This document shows positions 1 through 12,037 of a stretch of DNA of 64,000 nucleotides, one piece after another. The stretch is taken from contig NC_089823.1 of the NCBI RefSeq assembly GCF_035046505.1, forward strand, positions 8,846,044-8,910,043, in the 5' to 3' direction. How positions within the stretch are numbered: position 1 is the first letter of the stretch; each line of letters starts with the position of its first letter. The translations under genes and the position numbers were made by a program. The notes beneath the pieces are model-generated. The model had not been told where the DNA came from and did no database searches. It was given only the letters and a program-made list of their open reading frames with translations. The DNA is from Tiliqua scincoides. Taxonomy: Eukaryota; Chordata; Lepidosauria; Squamata; Scincidae.

Positions 1-2110
1 CTGCAACTCACAAGGCTTCCCTGATAAATACAACTGGCAACAAGTCTGTGTGTCAATCAACTTATTTACTATAGCCTGCCTTTCTTCTGTGATGGAGCTC
101 AAGGGGGTGCACACAGTGTACCCAGATATGCACTCATGGAGGCACTGGTCAGACATAGACCTGCTTCGATACAGCAGTGTGGCTGGCTCATGCACCCTAA
201 GACCTTGTCCCTGAACCCTGGGTCTGCTGAAGGGAGGTGGTTTGAAAACTCTCTGCCTACCAGAACAAACACCCCCCTCTCCATATCATTTCCATTTTGC
301 CTCTTGCTTCCTTTTACTTGATCTGTTTGACTTCATGAAGGACTGCTTGAAATTCAATAGCTACAGCCTGTTCTGAAAAGCAAAACAAAAAACCCCACAG
401 ACGCAAGGAACATGTAATCAAATGTCATGTGCTTTCACAGCACGTGGAAACCCTGAGGCTGAAAGGATTGTGCTGAAATAACGTTTATGCTGTAATGGGA
501 CAATATTGCTGAATAATCAGAAGAAGCTGCTGGAAACACAGAAATGGAAAGAAGAATTCCACACCATTAAGACCTCATCTCCCTCTACCAAAAGCAAGTC
601 ATGCTGTTTTCCATCCAGGGCTGTATTTAGGGGCAGGTGATCACTGGACAGTTCTGTTATTCTTAAAATAAAATAAAAAAACTTCTAAAAATTAGAGGAA
701 ACAAATGCATTTTCATTTGCTTATATTGAAAATAACTAAATACAGATCTAGGGATCCACTCATACACATCTTCTCCTATGGGATGCCATTTGATCTAGAG
801 GCCAGTCACACTTCCTGCACCAAATCTATAGGGGTACTTATATTGCTCTTATGCTGCTCTTTAGCAAATGAAATCAACAGAAGTTAATGCGGGGGGGAGG
901 GGTAGCCACACCAAAAGCAAAAGAAAAGACAAACCCTTCAAGATATAAACGAAACTCCCCCCAAACAAATGCAAGAAGATTTAGAAGGGCAAGGTGAATA
1001 GAAGGGTCTTTTATTCAACAGGAAATCAGGCTCAGTGCCACTCTGAAACACCTGGGGAGAATATTCCATAACCAGGATGCAAAACAGAAACTATCCCTAG
1101 TCACCCCAACCCCACCCCGGCATCACCTGCAAAGATGGGGAGGAATGCTCTCCAAGGAAGAGCTTAACGTTTGGGAAGAATCATGCACGAGAAGGCATTC
1201 CTTCAGGTGCCCACGTTCCAAGTCATGTTGAGCTTCCAAGATACTGACCATCACTGCAGTTGTCTTGGGATTGGGCAGCCAAGTTCCATCTGACCAGTCC
1301 CAGCCAGTAACCCACATGCTGCACACCTAATAATACTGCCCTGCCTTAAAAGGCTGTTGTAAGGATTCCTGAGATAATATATAAGAAGCACTCCAAAGGT
1401 GCTTTATAAAGGTTTATTATTAATTAGCCTTTCTTCCACATTTTCCCTGCTTCTCAACAGAAACCCTTCTCTATCTGTGCATTGAATGCAAATACCTTTC
1501 CCATTTCCCCCTCCCCAGCATCACTGCATGCTGCTGGGGAGGGGGAGAGGTGACCAGCCTGCTGATCATGCCACAGAGCCGAACCACGTGAGGCTTCTGC
1601 AGTGGCTGGAGATCCCTGGAGACTGCAACCCTGGAGATCAAGCCTTGGTCAGGGAGCTGCTGCCGGAAACGGGCAGCCCTGCACACTCCAAGCGTTGCAC
1701 AGCTGGCTGCCTCAGGGTCAGAACTGAGAGCTGACAATCTTCCTTGGCAGGCAATCCCGCTTTTAGATTTGCTAGCTGCAGGAGAAAAAAAATGCAGCGT
1801 AAGGGTGAAAAACATCTGGTATCAGAACGCCTGTACTGCCCTCCTCCTCCTTTTTCCCCACCACAGTCCTGACTATTCTTCCAAATCCTGGAGAGCCAAA
1901 CTGGTGAAAATGCACCAACTTTTTAATCACAATGAACTTTGAAAGCAATGGCTGTTAATTGCTGCAAAGCTATTAGAGACTGCAGCTATTTACAGGAGAC
2001 GACTTACCCCACACTTGGTACTGCATTTGTAAGAACCCTGAGAAACCCAGTTTTAAAACAGGCAGAAATGAATTGGTACCCTCAAGGTTATGGACAAAAA
2101 GCTAGGCCTT
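1..2110. other. Non-coding stretch, probable RAB30 intron 1
   Basis: I see no exon, RNA gene or recognisable transposon here. The only open frames are short and have stop-rich neighbours. There is a short G run near 890-902. Placement inside RAB30 intron 1 is inferred from the minus-strand splice donor at 12,691-12,700 and from gene order in other vertebrates. Confidence 0.4.
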
Positions 2111-2260
2111 GGAGTCCAATCCTATCCAACTTTCCAGTGCCAGTGCAGCCGTGCTAATGGGGCATGCGCTGCATCTTTAGTGAGGTGGCAGTCACAGAGG
2201 CCTCCTTGGGGCTGCACTGCGGCTGCACCGGCAGTGGAAAGTTAGATAGGATCGGGCCCT
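2111..2260. mobile_element. Foldback MITE, about 150 bp (family A)
   Basis: The left end reads GGAGTCCAATCCTATCCAAC and the right end is its imperfect reverse complement (GTTAGATAGGATCGGGCCC), so the element can fold on itself. The same termini recur at about 8.99, 36.63, 43.74, 44.32, 44.56 and 45.10 kb. No coding capacity. I do not know a database name. Confidence 0.65.
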
Positions 2261-2334
2261 TAGCCAGCTGTCAGACCTGGCAACTGTGAGGTCAAAGACA
2301 GGGTGAGGCACCATAGGGTTCAAGACACTTCCCG

Positions 2335-2597
2335 CCAGCTCGCTGCCTCCCCCAGTTATAATTGGCTTTCCCAGCATGATAATTGGGCTTCTCATATCTT
2401 GAAATTATGAACAAGATTTGCACATTTTCTCTTCTGTCATTTGCAGTTAATGAGCTTCTCTGTGAGAACAAAGTGCTTATTTCTGGCCATGAAGTTGCTT
2501 AATTACATCACTTCCTGCTTAACGATGTCACTTCTGGCCTTCAGCAAGTGCCATGAATGCCGTTTGGCTCCTATGTGAAATGAGTTTGATACTCCTG
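2335..2597 (+). mobile_element. hAT-like non-autonomous element, partial
   Basis: The body (from about 2,350) aligns by eye with the elements at 14,746-15,072 and 19,520-19,837, sharing the stretch 'catatcttgaaattatga' and the end 'gagtttgatactcctg'. The left terminus is not recognisable, so this copy seems 5'-degraded. Confidence 0.5.
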
Positions 2598-3707
2598 TTC
2601 TTGTCCACTACTCTCCTCTCCCCTTCTCTTTTTTCCAATCCAAATGGCAGGAAGGGGAGGAGCAGACAGAATAGGGGCACCCCCACCATCCTGTTGCCTG
2701 AGGCGACCGCCTTAACCAGCCTCACAGATGGACCATCCATTTAAACAGGAATAAATTTGCAGAATGCCCCGTTAGTTACCCTCTTCACTTGCACTGTCTG
2801 GAGATCCTCTTCACTTACATGTCTGGAGACCATCCAGTAGTACAGAAGCAACTCTGGCCAACAATTCTGTTCCATAAGTTCCTGGAGATCTTGACCCCAG
2901 TGGCCCTGCCCCACCAACCTAAACTGCTTCTAAGGCTCAACAAAAATTTAGGATACACACAAGCTGAAGACCACCCAGTGTCAGCCACAGAAGGCAGCTC
3001 CCCATCAGGGGCTTGATGAACTTCCTCTTATGAGCCTGTCCTTAACTACAAAAGCAAGAAGGCTGTCAAGAACCTTGAATGTGCCAAACGTCCCTGTTAT
3101 TAAAAAAAATGACAGGAGAGCAAAGCCTGGAGCAAGCCAGCGCAAGCCTGACTTCACACAGCACAACTCTCACTACAACTGATCACAGACTGGCTGCTGG
3201 CCTCAGTTTCAGATCTCCACTGACATTCTCAGAACAGTTTCTCTCTATGTACCCTCTCACCTAACACTTCAGTAAACGGGCCAACTGTCCCTATTTGCCA
3301 ATATTTGTAGAAGGCCCCAGGTTTGATCCTTGGCATACCTAGGCAGGGCTGGGAAGGATCCCTGGAGACCAACATGCTAAGGACAGTGCCTATTTTCTGT
3401 TCCTCCTAAAGCACTGAGCTGAGCACGTAAGGCTTCCACAGAACTGAAAAGTTTGTTGTTGCTCACAACATGGTACAATTTTGGTTGATCCTAAAAAATG
3501 TTCTACCAGAATGTTTCAATTAAGTCACTAATTGAATAGCTTGTTTACTGCAAGATGAAACAGAGAACTGGAAAAGGAAAAAGGGGGGAACCTTAGGTTC
3601 CTAAGCTAATGCAAAAAATATGGCTCTCTGCAAGTCTTTTCATGTCCTTGGTTGCCCACTTTAAATGATCTCATAACACACTGAGCCCAGAGCAGCACAA
3701 TCATATG
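2598..3707. other. Non-coding stretch
   Basis: No exon or recognisable repeat apart from weak similarity to dispersed repeats; nothing I can name. Confidence 0.4.
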
Positions 3708-3782
3708 TGTGTCAACTCAGAAGGAAGTCCCATTGAATTCAGTTGGACTTACTCCCAGGTAAGTGTGTACAGGTTTGCAGCC
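3708..3782. mobile_element. Short palindromic element (family P)
   Basis: Contains the hallmark arms 'agaaggaagtcccattga' and 'ggacttactcccagg' followed by a degraded 'ggattgcagcc' end. In good copies the whole element of about 85 bp is a foldback: GGCTGCAATCCTATGCA at one end, its reverse complement at the other, and two opposed AAGTAAGYCCCATTG arms inside. It looks like a hairpin-type MITE. At least eighteen copies lie in this window. Confidence 0.7.
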
Positions 3783-3968
3783 GTATGCATGTTTATGTAC
3801 CACTGAAACCAGCAGTGCTTAAGCAGTGCACTGAAAATAAGTGAAATTTCTGCAGTAAGAGAATCTGAATTCTCTTCACTTGTTCATCCAATTTTATTCT
3901 GTGCAGGTTGGCAAGGATGTTAAGCAACTTGGGCAAATACTTTGAGCTGGTATCTTTGTACTCTAAAC

Positions 3969-4801
3969 CAGTGGTTCTCAAACTTTTAGCACCAGGACTC
4001 ACTTTTTAGAATGATAATCTATCAGAACCCACTGGACATGATGTCATGACCAGAAGTGACATCATCAAGCAGGGAAAATTTTTAACAATCCTAGGTTGCA
4101 ACCCTGCCCACACTTACCCAGAAATAATCCCCACTGTTAAAAACATATACATAGTGTTCGCATCCTTCAGTCTTGGAAGACTATGGTATCACGCTCTGAA
4201 TAGTGGTTCTGCAACAGAGTGTCCTCTCCAGTGCGCGAAGCCTGGGTAAAGGAGATGTGGAGGATAGACTGTTTCCCATGCAGCAAATCCCCCCCTCCAC
4301 ATCGCTTAAATGGTCCAATGGAAAGGCAGAGGCCAATACGGTTGGTTCCAGCAGCGTCGCAGGAATTGCCAGAACGTGACTGTGTTCCGCCATGAACTGC
4401 CTCAGGGACTCCTGCTCTGGATTTTGCCTCGAGGTTGACTCCTGAAGCCTTTTCCATAACTGGATGTAGCCACAAGGCAGTGGAGGTTTGGGATCAGAGT
4501 TTTCCTTCTCCAGAGCTGCCTTCTCAGGCTATCGAGTCCCACCTACCCGGTGGCTGTTTAGTCGCCTCTTACCACAAGTACATCCAAACTGAGGGCCTAT
4601 TCTTAACCCCAGTCCCCAGGGGATTAAGCATATACATAATAGCCTGTTAATAGTAAAGCTCTGTAATATTTCCCCAAATGCAGTCACATCCCACAGTAGC
4701 ACCAACTCTAATATATTAAAAATAAAATATTGAAATGAATGGGGGACCCACCTGAAATTGGCTTGTGACCCACCTAGTGGGTCCTAGTTTCAGAAACACT
4801 G
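3969..4801. mobile_element. hAT element interrupted by a younger LINE-derived insertion
   Basis: The left terminus CAGTGGTTCTCAAAC is matched at the right end by GTTTCAGAAACACTG (reverse complement CAGTGTTTCTGAAAC). The flanking octamers ctctaaac (3,961-3,968) and ttctaagc (4,802-4,809) agree at 6 of 8 positions and have TA at the centre, as expected for an old hAT insertion. The interior is split by the element at 4,154-4,628, so the hAT part is only about 360 bp and non-autonomous. Confidence 0.75.
4154..4628 (-). mobile_element. SINE-like LINE-derived retroelement, near full length
   Basis: It is flanked by a perfect 10-bp TSD, catatacata (4,144-4,153 and 4,629-4,638), the signature of target-primed retrotransposition. 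Its 3' end on the minus strand (tail at 4,154-4,225) matches the 3' ends of the LINE tails at 33.34-33.72 and 39.55-40.11 kb. The 5' body matches the copies at 34.69 and 38.11 kb. It has no reverse-transcriptase frame, so it probably moves using the partner LINE. It inserted into the hAT element around it and is therefore younger. Confidence 0.75.
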
Positions 4802-4809
4802 TTCTAAGC

Positions 4810-6194
4810 AGTTGCCCCCTGCCTGGCTATGATCTGGACCACCCATCTGATAGTTATCTCCCTTAAGTTCTGGAACCCAAATGCCTAAAATCTTATCCTT
4901 GTCAAGATCTGATACAATACTCTTATTGCTGCCACTCCCTTCAGGGACTACAGCTCAGGCAGAAGTCAGCAAGGACTTGGTTTCAAACACTCCTTACATG
5001 AATTTCTGCAGGTGCCGTACTCATGTAGGACTCTTGGCATCGCAGCTTACAACTCAACACTAGCAGTTAGGGACAAAATTAGACTTTACACATAACTTAC
5101 ATTTACATTGCACCCCATAAATAGACAGGCAACCCCAGTTGTGACTAAAATTATGTAGGATTATCTACAGTCTACAGCTGTAGCAAAGAGATCATTTTTC
5201 AATTTCAACGGTTGCTTTCAAGAGAGGAAACACAATAGAGAGGACTCCTTATTCACCACAAAAGGCCACTACAGAATCCTGCAGACTTCCAATTTGCTTA
5301 CAATGTGACTAGTTGTACAGAAAGCAAGTACAGAAAGCCAACAAGAGTAGAACCTGAGTCCTCTTGCTCTGAACACAGATGCTTCCATCCCACCCACCAG
5401 CTGCCAAGTCAGTCTTAGAATGCTTCCACAAATCAGGTAGGTATGGTTGGGAAGAGGATCTCCATTCTCAGTTTATTGGCTGGATGATATGTTAGATCTC
5501 TAGCCAACACAAGAAGAGTAAGAATGCTAGATGGGAAAAAAAATCTTTCAAATTTCTATGCAACAGAAATCAAATTGCTCATTCTGTGCAGGAAAGAAAA
5601 ATAAAGCATTTTAAAGTTTAACTGTGTGGACAGCCAGACATCTGGGACATTTTTCCAGCCATGACCATAAATGCTGCTATCTTGATTGTAACTACATCTG
5701 TTTATCTTCAATTCTTCTTTAGAAAGAGTAGAGTGGCTTACTGGGACTCTCAGTGGTCTCTCTTTCCAATTCCTTTCCATTGTCCTCAAATATCTTAAAG
5801 GCCCACAAAATGAAATTACCAACATCTCGTAGGCTACCACAGCGCTAGCAACGGAAATGCCGGCAAGCCAATCCACAGATCATTTTCACCAATGCATCTG
5901 GATTTGGTCATATCAAAATCAAAACGGCAAACAAGCTAAAATCCTAGTGGCCTGGCTTGAATTGCTTCTGAATCCAGCAGAAACAAATACTGGCCCCATG
6001 CACATTCACATGAAAAGCTGGATCTACCCAGTTCAGTGGAGCCCAGATGTATATCCAGATGTTCTTCCGCATCAGTTGCACATACCAGAACCTGCCTCCA
6101 AGGACCCTCTCCTTCACTGGAATGTAGTGAAAGGAAAATAAGGACCACCACAGCAATGCAGGATTTTTCCATAATTTACAGTCCAATCTAGGGC
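4810..6194. other. Non-coding stretch
   Basis: No exon, RNA gene or repeat that I can support. The longer frames here (5,556-5,876 minus, 5,857-6,141 plus) show no recognisable domain and overlap each other on opposite strands. Confidence 0.4.
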
Positions 6195-6202
6195 ATGTGA
6201 AG

Positions 6203-6381
6203 CAGTGGCATAGCTAGAGAGGGTGCAAAGCACTAAGTTTTGAAGGGAGCCTCACCACAGTGTGCAAGCAGTCCTTCCCCCTTGGAGTCATTCCCAGCGG
6301 GGGGGAGGGGCAAAACAGAGGCATTCTGTTTTGCTCCAGTGCCCAAAATGGTGCTTTGCACCCCCTCTAGCTACTCCACTG
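6203..6381. mobile_element. hAT-type MITE with CAGTGGCATAGCTAG ends
   Basis: Terminal inverted repeats begin CAGTGGCATAGCTAG and end CTAGCTACTCCACTG. The 8-bp flanks atgtgaag and atgttaag agree at 7 of 8 positions. The interior is palindromic and G/C-run-rich with no coding capacity. Other copies lie at 10,028, 30,544, 31,162 and 42,686. Confidence 0.8.
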
Positions 6382-6389
6382 ATGTTAAG

Positions 6390-7342
6390 CTCCCTAAGTT
6401 AAGTGGAATTTAGCCCAAGCAAGTGCGCACAGGGGCTGCAGTGGAGAGAGAGAGAGAGAGACTGCAGTCTTTAAAAATAAGGTCATTATAAGCTACCCCA
6501 AATCTCTGGGACAAGAGGATTAAGAAACTTCAAACACACACAGCTACAATCACACAAATGACTTTAAGAAGCAAACAAACAATAACATACGCTCCAAAAG
6601 CACTATATTTGGATTTGCCAACAACACACCCTTTCTCCCAAAGTCCTCACATAGTTTTCTCATAGCTCACATATTGCCAGTTCGCCAAGGAAGCCCCCAG
6701 CACATACTTTGCAAACAGCACTTTCAAAGCTTGTCCTTGAGAGCCAAAAAAGAAAAGACACTGCAAGAAAGGTCCCCGCTTCAGAGCCAACATGGGAAAC
6801 TGTATATTTCATTATCCTTCTCCTGTCTAAAGGGGTGTGTGTGAGGGAATACAATGCCAAGTAACAAAGGGAATTAAGAAATCTGTGGAAAACAGGAGGG
6901 ACCTGGATTGTTGCTTTATTGTTACTTTTCTTAAGCGACAATAAGAGGGGAAGGAAGAGAGATCAGCTCAAAAATAAACGTAGGGAGACTGAGCTGAAGA
7001 ATTTCTATCCCTCAGGAACTGCGTTTGCAAGATAAAAATGATTATCAAATGGGATGTACTGCAACATTGGCTCCATGGCCATTGTGTCAGTGTTTACTAA
7101 TGTGCCGGTCTGAAGGAACAGGGGGGTTCATTGTTCATACTGAACTCATGTCACGCAGCCCCTCAGCAATGCGATTCCAAGGAAAGTTTGCCAGAAGACA
7201 AAACAGTGTCAGTTACACAAGGGAAGCGCAGGAAGAAATCTATGCGGCAGCACCAAGGAAAGGCAGCTGGCACCAATCTTGAACCGACCACATGGATTCA
7301 ATTCAAGTCAGTCCCTTGTAGGGCGGGGACTCGGAGCACAAG
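6390..7342. other. Non-coding stretch with a short GA tract
   Basis: A (GA)n microsatellite lies at about 6,444-6,461. Otherwise I see no gene or named repeat. Confidence 0.4.
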
Positions 7343-7422
7343 CAGCAATCCTGTAACGTTTACTCAGAAGTAAGCCCCACTGTGGGGCTTACTCCCAGGA
7401 AAGCATTACAGGATTGCAGCCT
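7343..7422. mobile_element. Short palindromic element (family P), well-preserved hairpin
   Basis: This copy folds almost end to end: 'gcaatcctgtaac' at the left pairs with 'attacaggattgc' at the right, and 'taagccccac' pairs with 'gtggggctta' at the centre. It is the clearest hairpin of the family in the window. Confidence 0.75.
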
Positions 7423-8410
7423 TCGTGTGAGAACAGCCACAAAGCAATGGCCAACCTGTAATCCATAAGCCACTTAAAGCAAAGAACACCCACCCACACG
7501 TAATCAGCCAGAATTTATGTACTCAAAATTTAAGTCCCACTGAACGCAATGACATGTACAGCACTTCTGAATAAACACAGATCAGACTGGATGGTAAATT
7601 CAGATGATGCTTCAATCCTGAACGCACTATGTCGAAATCCCACTGATTGCCAATGAGCTTCCGAGCGTTCAGCGCACTTTTACTCAGAAGTAACTCTTGA
7701 AAGTGCTGTACGTGTCTTTCTGCATTATGGCCCCATATATGGTGCTTTACAAAGTAGCATAAGCAGGACACGTCCCCATCCCAGGAACTTAACAGCCTGA
7801 ATTTCAAAATTGAGGGATACAGCAAGGAGGGAGGGAAACAAAGGGATTGATATGCTTTGTTTCAGATGGGAAGAACGAACAAGCGATAAGCCAGAGGCTT
7901 CATGCAAGAGGCAGATTTTGAGGTGAGAGGCAATACCAACCAGGCAGGGCCACCCTCTATGGGTGTGCAGGTTGTGCACTGCACAAGGGCACCAGAACTA
8001 AGGGGGCGCCCTACATCAAGGTATTCTGGGAAGATGTTCCAGGCACACTTAGCAGCAAAGACTTTTAAGGGAACAGCAGCATTTTGAGCAGCATTTTGAG
8101 ATGTTGAGAACAACATCTCCTGGAGGGAGATCCAGGACTTGTAAAATGACACTTGTGGAAGAAAGAGCTCACTTGCTGCCACTGCTCTGCACCATCACCC
8201 ATTAATCCAGCCAGGGTCCAAGGGGGAAGCTTACCACGAGGTGGTGAAGCGCGAGCAGCCAAAGCAATGACGAGTCCTCCTTTGCACCAGCACCATCTGT
8301 AACATCAGTAGCGCCCAGCTGGGAAAGCCTGCCCAGGAACAGGACCATGGACTGGTGAGAGTCCTTCTTCGCAACTACTGCTGTAGCCATAGGAGGCAGT
8401 GTGAAGAATT
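7423..8410. other. Non-coding stretch
   Basis: No exon recognised. A segment at about 7,940-8,100 looks like an old dispersed repeat but I cannot name it. Confidence 0.35.
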
Positions 8411-8560
8411 GGTTGGCAGCCTTCAGTCTCGAAAGACTCTGGTATAAGCCTACAGCACCCGGTATTCCCAGGTGGTCTCCCATCCAAGTATTAACCAGAG
8501 CTGACCCTGCTTAGCTTCCGAGATCAGACAAGATCGGAAGACTCATGACTATCCACTACC
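8411..8560 (-). mobile_element. 5S-rRNA-derived SINE
   Basis: On the minus strand the head follows 5S rRNA closely: 'gatctcggaagctaagcagg', then a degraded middle, then 'ggatgggagaccacctggga' and 'accgggtgctgtaggctt'. It is followed by a tail (8,411-8,447) with 'agtctttcgagactgaagg' that matches the 3' end of the LINE at 33.3-33.7 kb. A 5S head on a LINE-like tail marks a SINE, not a working 5S gene; the 5' end of the 5S part is eroded. Confidence 0.85.
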
Positions 8561-8992
8561 CTGATCTTGAGCACTGTGGATTAGCTGGCATGCAAAGGCC
8601 CATTCCAAAACATGGGGAGGGGGACAGTGCCATTAGAGAGCCTTCACAGGGCTTCTTGTTCCAAGACTCTGCAAAAACTGGAGCCACCAGCTGAGCCACC
8701 AGTTGCAGACAGGGACATGATGGGAGATAAAGGTCAAGTGACGAGACAGCACAAAGCCCCCAAGAGCTCTGAAAGCAAAGACAAGTGGTTCATATTAGAT
8801 GGGAAACCAGAGTAAAGATTACTTCTGAGTAAGTCTGTACAAAATTAAGCTAGTATAAATGCTTGGAACTGAGTGAAAAACTGCAATCCTATACACACAG
8901 TTTTGCCTGAAAGTTAGCCTCCTAGACTTCAGTAACATCTGCCAGCTAACCAGAGAGTGGATGAGATCACACCCAGAGGTCCATACTGAGGA
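8561..8992. other. Non-coding stretch
   Basis: Contains a weak family P remnant at about 8,811-8,903 ('acttctgagtaagtc', 'gcaatcctatacaca'). No gene. Confidence 0.35.
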
Positions 8993-9171
8993 AGGGCCCA
9001 ATCCTATCCAACTTTTCAGCACTGGGGCAGCCACAATGCAGCCCTGAGGTAAGGGAACAAATGTTCCCATACCTTGAGGAGCCTCCAAGACTGCTTCCCC
9101 AACACAGGAAAGAGTGCATAGCACAGAGGCACAGCAGCACCAGCACTGGAACAATGGACAGGATTGGGCTC
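8993..9171. mobile_element. Foldback MITE (family A), near full length
   Basis: Left end GGGCCCAATCCTATCCAAC, right end 'ggacaggattgggct'. The interior has the typical opposed halves 'aagggaacaaatgttccc' and the CAGCACTGG/CCAGCACTGG motif near each end. No coding capacity. Confidence 0.7.
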
Positions 9172-9294
9172 AAAGTTGCCTTATATTGGCCAATCGCAGA
9201 GGCAATTCATTGGTTCTTCTAGCCTGCTACTGGCAGCTGTGTCAGCAACTAAGCCCAAAACCTTCTCCAAGCGCTACAACCCAAGACCCTATAA

Positions 9295-9611
9295 AGCTCT
9301 CCAAACATTTTGGCCAGAGGGCCGCATCAAATACCTGGCATGGTGTGGAGGGCCGGAAAAAAATTTAAATATAAAATTTAAATAAATAAATTTGAGATAG
9401 AACTTAGATGAGTGAATAAATGAATGAATGGGCTCATTCATTCAACCTCTCTGGCCCTCAGAACACCCTCCAGACACAATTAGAGCACAATTCTGGTCAT
9501 GTTCAGTTGAGTGGGCCAGAGGCTTTCAGGGGACAAGAGGTTGGCCACAGGCCAGAAAGAGGCTTGCTGCAGGTTGCATCTGGCCCCCAGGCCAGGGTTT
9601 GGAGACCCCTG
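9295..9611. mobile_element. hAT-like non-autonomous element
   Basis: Flanked by ccctataa (9,287-9,294) and ccctatag (9,612-9,619), 7 of 8 identical with TA at the centre. Ends carry CTCCAAAC at the left and GTTTGGAGACCCCTG at the right. The body has the 'agggccgcatcaaat' and 'tttaaataaataaatttga' stretches shared with the elements at 17.6, 32.1 and 37.3 kb. Confidence 0.75.
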
Positions 9612-9619
9612 CCCTATAG

Positions 9620-10027
9620 CAAGGGGTGCTGGGGATTGAACATGGAATCTGGTCCATTTAAGATATGTACTCTGTAACTCCAATGTGGCCCATCCTATTG
9701 ACACCAATGAGATTTTTCAAGTCAACATGATTCAGGGTGCCAGAGTCCCATTGCAGCCTATAATCCTAAATGCATTTAAGCCAGCACAGCCCTCTACTGT
9801 AGATACCAAATGAAGGATGGGAATCTGTTCTAGGGCACAATGACTAAATCTGAAAGCCTACAACTGCTGAAACACAAACAATGTTTATTCAAAGCTGCTT
9901 GTAAGCCACCTTGAGACTGACATGGTGCAAAAGCAAGACACAAATCTGTCACATAAAAAAGCTTGATGCTAACTGTGTTTACTTGGAAGTCAATCTCACT
10001 GAGGCCACTTGAACAATGGGTCACAAA
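9620..10027. other. Non-coding stretch
   Basis: Nothing recognised beyond faint repeat remnants. Confidence 0.35.
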
Positions 10028-10235
10028 CAGTGGCATAGCTAGGGGGGTGCAAAGCATTAAGTTTTGCAGGAAGCCTCATCATTGCAGCATGCAAGCAGTC
10101 TCCCCCCTTTGGAGCCATTCTAGGCCATGAGAGCAAAACAGAAGGGTACATCTGGCTCCAAATGGGCTGCTTGCACGCTGCAGTGAGTCTCCTTGCAGAA
10201 CTTAGTTCTTTGCACCCTCTCTAGCTATGCCACTG
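10028..10235. mobile_element. hAT-type MITE with CAGTGGCATAGCTAG ends
   Basis: Left end CAGTGGCATAGCTAG, right end CTAGCTATGCCACTG, an exact 15-base inverted repeat. Flanks gtcacaaa and atcacaga agree at 6 of 8 positions. Confidence 0.8.
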
Positions 10236-10243
10236 ATCACAGA

Positions 10244-10871
10244 GCCAATTCAAATGTTACTTGTACAACAGGACAAAGAGAAAGTTCACCTTTGTCAGGC
10301 AAACAACACATTCACAGAGCATAATATTTTAAAACTCATGACCACATGCAGACCCTCCTGGCATAACATTTGTCTGCCTGCATGCATGGAATGTTCTTGG
10401 AGTGGCAGAAGTGGCACACATGTGCCGCACATGCAGCTAAACACCTTAAAATTGACTTGTCCCTTAGCAAGTTCATGGCTGAGAAAAGATTTGAACACAA
10501 GACTTTCGAGTTCACCATCTTACTACACTATACAGGCTCCAAGTTGTGGAGAAAAAACAGGTCTCTGTTTTCATTCTAATTTCACTGACTTCTTCATCAA
10601 AAGGAAAAGAGCAAGAAAAAAAGGGAGACCCACCACTTAAAAGACTTCACGTTTAGGGGTTTGTGTTCAATTTTGGCAAAGCAAAATGTTCCTCATCTAA
10701 ATTGCAGCCCTGTTGAACACACAGGTTATACAACTGTCCAATTGTTAAAAGGGCTGGGATTTATTTGTCAGACTCCCTGAGAAACAACTGAAAAACTAAC
10801 AGTGCAACACTATGCATATCTAGTCAGAAACAAGTTCAATTTACTTCTGTTGGTTTATTTCCAGCCCCAGA
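10244..10871. other. Non-coding stretch
   Basis: Overlapping frames on both strands (10,227-10,640 plus; 10,295-10,518 minus) have no family features. No gene called. Confidence 0.35.
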
Positions 10872-12037
10872 CTACAATCCTACGAGTATGTATGATTACT
10901 TGGGAATAAGTCCCAATTAACTCAATGAAACTTACTGTAAGTATGCTGAGGACTCAGCTGCAAACAACAGCTTCACAAGACAATTCCAGAGAGGAAGATG
11001 AAGAAGACTGGTAGGGAGCTGTTTTAACAGGCCAACAAGCCAGGAGAAAAAATTAGCAGCCGGAGCCTTTGCTGTGTCAATGTTTGCCTTTCCCTCCCCA
11101 ATCAGGCATCTCTGGTCACATTCCCAGGGCCCCCATCTCTCCAAGCATCAGAACAGTGGCCAATTCCGGTGACGTGCATTTGGGTGAGTTGTCCATCAAG
11201 AGGACAAAACTGGACCAGCACAGTCATTTCTGGGAGAATTTATGACTTGCATATTGCCATGTGAAATTTGTCACTGTGTGCAGTTCAGGCTTTCAGAACT
11301 GAAAACGCAAACATACAGATTCCGATTTTAAGCACGTTAGCAACAGTTCAACCCAAAAAAATGGGGGGGGGGGGACATGTGTGGCAGCAGGATTCAAAGA
11401 ATGTCCTGCTCTCAGAAGTAGGAGTTCTATGGGACTTACTTCCTAGAAAGTGTGTTTAGGATTGCAGCTGCATAGAATACAAATGTTTTGCAAGCCCCAA
11501 GCTTATGCAGCCTTACCTGGCAGAAATAAGTCCCATGTGATGCTTGTGATGAAGTGTGCATAAGAACACTAGCTGACAACACTGCCTTCCTATGTTCATT
11601 TACAAATACTCTATAGTAAATGTGTTCAGGATTACAGCCTAAATCTGCAGCTTTATGCAGACTTACTTGGGAGTAAGCCCCACTTAATTTAGCAAGACTT
11701 AGCAGGCAAAAGACAGCAGGACATAGGCTGCTGTCCGCATTTTAACACTACTCAAGTCTCCCCCTATGACTGCACTTATGTCATCTTCTGCAAGAGATAA
11801 AAAAGGAAAAGAAGTTTCCTTTAGGAAACATTTCTGATATTTAGAAGAAAACACACAAATACGGTATCTTGTATTTGATCTTCCAAAAAGGGTACAGAAA
11901 GAGTGAAGGGAAGGGAGCTGATTCAAGTCTTCAGAGCTTGCATTAAGAGTGCAACCCTAGGCATGCTTTCCTGGGAGTAAGCCCCACTGAACTCAGTGGG
12001 ACTTGCTTCTGAGTAGACCTGCACAGGATTGGGCTGA
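10872..12037. repeat. Four dispersed family P palindromic elements
   Basis: Copies are at about 10,872-10,945, 11,405-11,470, 11,623-11,700 and 11,948-12,037. The last is the best kept, with 'gggagtaagccccactgaa' opposed to 'cagtgggacttgcttctga'. The DNA between them shows no gene. Confidence 0.65.

Noticed and set aside
7345-7420. CRISPR-like repeats or a tRNA gene from the dispersed 85-bp repeat
   Set aside because: The genome is vertebrate, the repeats are dispersed and palindromic without spacers, and no tRNA box pair or cloverleaf is visible.
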